Shown: positions 59,584 through 64,000 of the stretch, one piece after another
How positions within the stretch are numbered: the stretch's first letter is position 1
How the letters are laid out: each line of letters opens with the position of its first letter
Assembly: GCA_013127575.1 (NCBI GenBank)
Contig: CP053418.1
Span: forward strand, 4,588,001-4,652,000
Direction of reading: 5' to 3'
Length of the DNA: 64,000 nucleotides
From: Ramlibacter terrae
GTDB taxonomy: Bacteria > Pseudomonadota > Gammaproteobacteria > Burkholderiales > Burkholderiaceae_C
The notes under the pieces: model-generated
Databases searched by the model: none
The model's input: the letters and a program-made list of their open reading frames with translations, nothing else
Told to the model about the DNA's origin: nothing
Program-made: the position numbers and the translations under genes

Positions 59584-60196
59584 ATGAGCGGCGCCGAGAT
59601 CACCGCGCTGCTGGCGTTCTGCACCGCCATGAGCTTCTCGCCGGGCCCGAACACCACGCTCTCGACGGCGCTCGCGGCCAACCTCGGGCTGAAGAAGGCC
59701 TTGCGTTTCTGCCTGGCCGTGCCCGCCGGCTGGACGCTGCTGATGATCGGCAGCGGCCTCGGCCGGGCGCCCCGGTGCTCGGCGTGCCGGCGCTGCGCTG
59801 GGGGTCAAGCTGCTGGGCGTGGCCTACATGCTGTGGCTGGCGTGGAAGGTGGCGCATTCCTCGCAGCTCACGCAGGTGGACGCGAGCCGCCTGAACGTCA
59901 CCTTCCTGCAAGGCGTGGGGCTGCAGTTCCTGAACATCAAGGCGTGGATGCTGGCGCTGACGCTCACCGCCGGCTGGGTGGTCAATGCCGCCGGCCACCC
60001 CGCCACGAACCCCGGCCAGCGGCTGGCCATCATCTGCGGCGTGATGATGCTGTTCGCCTTCAGCAGCAACTTCACCTATGCGCTGGTCGGCTCGCTGCTG
60101 CGGCAATGGCTCGCGCACGGCAAGCGGCTGCTCTGGTTCAACCGCGCCCTGGCGCTGGTGCTGGTGCTCACGGCGGCGTGGATGGTCACCGTATGA
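59584..60196 (+). CDS. LysE/RhtB-family amino-acid exporter
   Basis: About 203 residues, six membrane spans as in the family. Start MSGAEITALLAFCTAMSFSPGPNTTLS carries the SPGPNT signature of LysE/RhtB exporters. After a break near 59775 comes LGVPALRWGVKLLGVAYMLWLAWKVAHS and FLNIKAWMLALTLTAGWV. Divergent from the MocR gene; the stop overlaps the next start (ATGA). Substrate unknown, probably an amino acid. Confidence 0.87.
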
Positions 60197-61131
60197 AGCC
60201 GCACGAAATCCGCGGGCTGTGGCTCGGGCTGGCCGGCGTGGCCATCTTCGCGCTCACGCTGCCGATGACGCGGCTGGCCGTCGGCACGCCCGATGCGCCG
60301 CAGATGTCCGGCATGTTCATCGCCCTCGGCCGCGCGGTCGTCGCCGCCGCGTTGTCGGCCTTGTTCCTGCTGTGGACGCGCGCGCCGTTCCCGCGACGCG
60401 CCGACTGGTTGCCGCTCGCCATCACCGCCGGCGGCGTCGTCTTCGGCTTCCCGCTGTTCACGTCCGTCGCCATGCGTTATGTCGAGGCCGTGCACGCCAG
60501 CGTGATCGTCGGCGTGCTGCCGCTCGCCACGGCGCTCGTCGGTGCCCTGCTGCACCGGCAACGGCCATCGTCCGGCTTCTGGATTTGCGGCGGCCTCGGC
60601 AGCCTGCTGGTGGTGGCCTTCGCATTGCTGAAATCGCCCGCCGGCCTGACGCTGCACGTCGCCGACATGCTGCTGCTGGCCGCCATGGGCTGCGCCGCGG
60701 TCGGCTATGCGTACGGCGCACGCCTGTCCCAGCACATGCGCGCCGAGCACGTGATCTGCTGGGCGCTGGTGCTGTCCCTGCCCCTCACGCTGCCGCTCGC
60801 AGCGGCGTCCTTCCCGTCGCAACCGGTCTCGCCTTCCGCGTGGTGGGCCTTCGGCTACGTGGCGGTGTTCTCGATGTGGATCGGCTTCTTCTTCGCCTGG
60901 TACCGCGGGCTGGCGCTCGGCGGCACCGTGCGCGTGAGCCGGTGCAGTTGGTGCAGCCCTTCCTCAGCATGCTGTTCGCCGTGCCGCTGCTCGGCGAAAC
61001 CCTCGACGCGCTCACGCTGGGCTTCGCCCGGCCGTGATCGCCACCGTGTTCATCGGCAAGAAGATGCCGGTGCATGCCCCGTCCGACGCCCCGCGCGCAC
61101 CGGCCACCCCCTCGCCCCGGAGAAGACATGA
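60193..61131 (+). CDS. EamA/DMT-family transporter
   Basis: About 312 residues, ten predicted spans in two EamA repeats (LAGVAIFALTLPMTRLAVG...; MLLLAAMGCAAVGYAYGARLSQ...). Typical for metabolite or amino-acid efflux. Breaks near 60945, 61033 and 61110. Reading through them ends in TPLAPEKT with TGA overlapping the next ATG. It sits between LysE-type exporter and aminotransferase genes in one coupled run. Confidence 0.83.
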   Translation: MKPHEIRGLWLGLAGVAIFALTLPMTRLAVGTPDAPQMSGMFIALGRAVVAAALSALFLLWTRAPFPRRADWLPLAITAGGVVFGFPLFTSVAMRYVEAVHASVIVGVLPLATALVGALLHRQRPSSGFWICGGLGSLLVVAFALLKSPAGLTLHVADMLLLAAMGCAAVGYAYGARLSQHMRAEHVICWALVLSLPLTLPLAAASFPSQPVSPSAWWAFGYVAVFSMWIGFFFAWYRGLALGGTVRVSRCSWCSPSSACCSPCRCSAKPSTRSRWASPGRDRHRVHRQEDAGACPVRRPARTGHPLAPEKT

Positions 61132-62329
61132 AACTGAACGACCTGCCGCAAGCCACGCCCGGACCCGGCCCGCCGCGCCGAACGGATGAACCCGTCGGTG
61201 CTGCGCGAGATCCTGAAGGTCACCGAGCAGCCCGGCATCATCAGCTTCGCCGGCGGCCTCCCTTCCCCGCGGACCTTTCCGGTCGAAGCCTTCGCCGACG
61301 CCTGCGCCAAGGTGCTGCGCGACGACGGCCCCGCGGCCCTGCAGTACGCCGCCAGCGAAGGCTACGGCCCGCTGCGCGAAGCGGTCGCCGCGCGCATGCC
61401 CCGGCAGGTCTCGCCGTCCCGGTGCTGATCACCACCGGCTCGCAGCAGGGCACGGACCTCGCGGCCAAGGTGCTGATCGACAGCGGCAGCCGCGTGCTGG
61501 TCGAGACGCCGACGTACCTCGGCGCGCTGCAGGCCTTCGCCCCGATGGAGCCGGAATTCGCGGGGCTGGCCTGCGACGCCGAAGGCATCGACGCCGACGA
61601 CCTGAAGGCACAGGCGCCCGGCGCGCGCTTCGTCTACGTGCTGCCCAACTTCCAGAACCCCACCGGCCGCACGATGGGCGAAGCCCGGCGTGCCGCCGTC
61701 AGCGCCGCCGCGGCCGCCGCCGGCCTGCCGGTGCTGGAAGACAACCCGTACGGCGACCTGTGGTTCGACACGCCGCCGCCGGCGCCGCTGACGGCGCGCA
61801 ATCCGGAAGGCTGCATCTATCTCGGCTCGTTCTCCAAAGTGCTGTCGCCGGGGCTGCGGCTCGGTTTCGTGATCGCGCCGGCGGCCGTCGCACCCAAGCT
61901 GCTGCAGGCCAAGCAGGCGAGCGACCTGCACACCCCCGGCTTCAACCAGCGCATCGTCTCCGAGGTGCTGCGCGACGGTTTCCTCGACAAGCACGTGCCG
62001 ACGATCCGCGCGCTGTACCAGGCGCAGCGCGACGCGATGCTGGCGGCGCTGCAGCGCGAACTCGCCGCCCCTGGGCGTGACGGAACAGCCCGCAAGGCGG
62101 CATGTTCCTGTGGGCGCGGCTGCCCGAAGGCGTCGACGCGGTGAAGCTGCTGCCGCTGGCGGTGGCGCGCGGCGTGGCGTTCGTGCCGGGCGCGCCGTTC
62201 TATGCCGGCCTCGCCGACACGCGCGCCTTGCGCCTGTCGTTCGTCACGGCCTCGCCCGAGGAAATCGACCGCGGCGTCGCCGCGCTGGGCCGAGCCATCC
62301 GGCAGGCGCAGTCGGAGGCCCCTTGCTGA
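61128..62329 (+). CDS. PLP-dependent aminotransferase (LysN/2-aminoadipate type)
   Basis: About 400 residues, fold type I. ISFAGGLPSPRTFPVEAF near the N-terminus, LQYAASEGYGPLREA, TTGSQQGTDLAAKVL, VETPTYLGAL, YVLPNFQNPTGRTM, VLEDNPYGDL and the PLP lysine in GSFSKVLSPGLRLGF identify the MocR-like/LysN aminotransferase group. Breaks near 61170, 61407, 62073 and 62090. Substrate could be 2-aminoadipate, branched or aromatic amino acids. Start ATG 61128 overlaps the transporter. Confidence 0.88.
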
Positions 62330-62942
62330 AGCTCTGGGGCCGCATCTCCTCCATCAACGTGCGCAAGGTCGTGCTGGCCGCGCAGTTGCTGGAGCTGCCG
62401 TTCGAGCGCATCGATGCGGGAGCGGCCTTCGGCATCGTCCGCACGCCCGACTACCGGCGAAGAATCCCAATGCGATGGTGCCGCTGATCGAGGACGACGC
62501 CGTGCAGCTGTGGGAGTCCAACGTGATCGTGCGCTACCTGTGCGCTCGCCATTCCAGCGGGCGGATGTACCCCGATGCCCTGCCGGCGCGCTTCGACGCC
62601 GAACGGTGGATGGACTGGCAGCAGGCGACGCTGAACCCCGCCGGCCGCGACGCCTTCCTGCAACTGGTGCGCACGCTGCCTGAGCGGCGCGACCCACAAG
62701 TGCTTGCAGCGTCGATTGCGCAGACCGAACCGCTGCTGGCGATCCTCGACGCGCATCTCGCGCGCCAGCCCTTCATGGCAGGCGCGCACCTCACCATGGC
62801 CGACATCCCGATCGCTTGCGAGATGCACCGGTGGTGGGGGCTGCCGCTGGCGCACGCCGAGCGCCCGCACTTGCGCCGGTGGTATGAAAAGATGCTGGCC
62901 CTGCCCGCCGCCCACGGCGCCCTCGACGTTCCCCTGAGCTGA
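62323..62942 (+). CDS. Glutathione S-transferase
   Basis: About 206 residues. N-terminal thioredoxin-like domain ([28 protein letters not shown]; after a break near 62457 [26 protein letters not shown] with the VPLIED and ES glutathione-binding motif) and a helical C-terminal domain ([19 protein letters not shown]). The start has no ATG: TTG 62323 or CTG 62326 overlap the aminotransferase stop and are the only ones compatible with strand 1. Co-transcribed with the preceding aminotransferase gene. Confidence 0.85.
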
Positions 62943-62944
62943 CC

Positions 62945-63810
62945 ATGCCCCTGCGCCCCTTCAAGCAAGTCGACGTGTTCACGGAGGTGCCCTACCGCGG
63001 CAATCCGCTGGCCGTGGTGCTGGACGGCGAAGGCCTGTCCACCGAGGAGATGCGGCACTTCACGCACTGGACCAACCTGTCGGAAGCGACCTTCCTGCTG
63101 CCGCCGACAGTGCCCGAAGCCGACTACAAGGTGCGCATCTTCTATCCCGCGTCGGAACTGCCGTTCGCCGGCCATCCGACGCTGGGAAGTTGCCACGCGT
63201 GGCTCGAAGCCGGTGGCAAGCCGAAGGGCGAGTACGTGGTGCAGGAATGCGGCATCGGCCTGGTCAAGCTGCGCCGCGATGGCAATCGCCGGCCTTCGCC
63301 GCGCCGCCGTTGCGCCGGAGCGGGCGGCTCGACGAGGCGGACGTCGCGCTGATCGCGCGCGGCCTCGGCATCGCGCGTGCAGACATCGTCGACCACGCGT
63401 GGTGCGACAACGGCCCCAAGTGGCGCGGCGTCATGCTGGCGTCCGCCGGGCAGGTGCTGGCGCTGAAGCCCGACGGCGCCATCCTCGCCGGCCTCGACGT
63501 CGGCGTGGTCGGGCCGCGCGGCAAGGTCGGGGTCGTCGGTGCACACGCGCCCGGGGATGAATGCGCCTTCGAAGTCCGCGCCTTCTTCCCCGGCAACAAC
63601 GGCATGGCCGAAGACCCGGTGACGGGCAGCCTGAACGCCGCGCTCGCGCAATGGCTGATCGGGGCGGGACTTGCCCCGTCGCAGTACGTCGCGAGCCAGG
63701 GCACGGCGCTGGGCCGCGCGGGCCGCGTGCACGTCGAGCGCGATGCCGCCGGCGAGATCTGGATCGGCGGCGCTTCGGTGACCTGCGTCGACGGCCGGGT
63801 GGCGCTCTGA
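62945..63810 (+). CDS. PhzF family isomerase/epimerase
   Basis: About 288 residues. Starts [25 protein letters not shown]; the catalytic Glu lies in [12 protein letters not shown], followed by [18 protein letters not shown] and the second-domain [16 protein letters not shown]. One break near 63293. The family isomerises small cyclic or amino-acid derivatives; the phenazine role is not implied here. Two bases after the GST stop. Confidence 0.88.
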
Positions 63811-63811
63811 C

Positions 63812-64000
63812 ATGGCCGCCCGCATCGATCACCTGGTCATCGCGGCGTCCAGCCGGAGGAAGGCGCCGCCTGGTGCGAGGCGACGCTCGGCGTGGCCCCC
63901 GGCCCGGGCGGCGAGCATCCGCTGATGGGCACGCACAACCGCCTGCTGCGCATCGCCACCGTGGACTATCCGCGCGCCTACCCGGAGATCATCGCCATCC
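63812..64000 (+). CDS. Glyoxalase-like domain protein, 3' end cut
   Basis: Begins one base after the PhzF stop (ATG 63812). MAARIDHLVIAA and, after a break near 63845, LEEGAAWCEATLGVAPGPGGEHPLMGTHNRLLRI match the N-terminal half of glyoxalase-like (PF13468-type) domains. The rest lies outside the window. Confidence 0.7.

Overview
The window looks like chromosomal DNA of a high-GC betaproteobacterium, order Burkholderiales and most likely family Comamonadaceae (Ramlibacter/Variovorax-like). This rests on the rRNA operon type, a stretch from corC-lnt to glyQ-glyS-gmhB-plsC, the LiuR-type leucine/acyl-CoA catabolism genes, and paired isoquinoline-oxidoreductase-type molybdoenzyme genes. No phage, IS element, plasmid functions or CRISPR array is visible.

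Layout. (1) 1-2.1 kb, minus strand: a stressosome module rsbR-rsbS-rsbT plus an ATPase/phosphatase gene cut by the window edge. (2) 2.2-6.5 kb, minus: HAD phosphatase, YchJ, rhodanese, and the TrkH/TrkA potassium uptake pair. (3) 6.6-8.2 kb, plus: methyltransferase, SRPBCC protein, VOC protein. (4) 8.1-14.1 kb, minus: two large unassigned exported lipoproteins, one with pentapeptide repeats and one with Tat and lipobox features. (5) 14.2-23.6 kb, minus: a long chain of fatty-acid/leucine catabolism genes (acyl-CoA dehydrogenase, peptidase, SDR, thiolase, AceK, carbonic anhydrase, isovaleryl-CoA dehydrogenase, PaaI thioesterase) headed by a LiuR-type MerR regulator with two palindromic operators. 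(6) 23.7-31.6 kb, minus: a 134-bp palindromic element, a YgjP-like metallopeptidase, plsC, gmhB, glyS, glyQ, lnt, corC. (7) 31.7-40.1 kb: GNAT, a cyclase-domain/TPR protein, Crp/Fnr and LuxR regulators, a lipase, an unknown gene, fadD and a metallo-beta-lactamase-fold hydrolase. (8) 40.2-51.6 kb, minus: two complete 16S-tRNA(Ile)-tRNA(Ala)-23S-5S operons in head-to-tail tandem, each with its own promoters and terminator. (9) 51.6-54.3 kb, minus: a molybdenum hydroxylase pair. (10) 54.4-64 kb: ABC-F ATPase, phospholipase-D-family lipoprotein, then a MocR-type regulator divergent from an amino-acid handling run (LysE exporter, EamA transporter, PLP aminotransferase, GST, PhzF, partial glyoxalase-like gene).

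A key reading note: more than half of the protein genes are broken by one or more one-base frameshifts. They are not random. Where family conservation allows the original to be rebuilt, most breaks fall on CCWGG (CCAGG/CCTGG), which appears as CCGG, CCCGG, CCGGG, CCAG or CTGG. The same damage hits universally conserved CCAGG sites in the two rRNA copies, differently in each. The breaks are therefore best read as consensus errors at a modified motif, probably a Dcm-like methylated site read from native DNA, and not as pseudogenes. CDS spans below are the reconstructed genes, from start codon to the stop expected after repair.

Many neighbouring genes overlap by 4-8 bases (ATGA, GTGA, TTGA, TGATG), which indicates tightly coupled operons on the minus strand. 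The unusual biology most worth following is the lipoprotein pair at 8.1-14.1 kb, the tandem rRNA operons with repeated promoter modules, the LiuR-headed gene chain, and the long palindrome at 23.7 kb.
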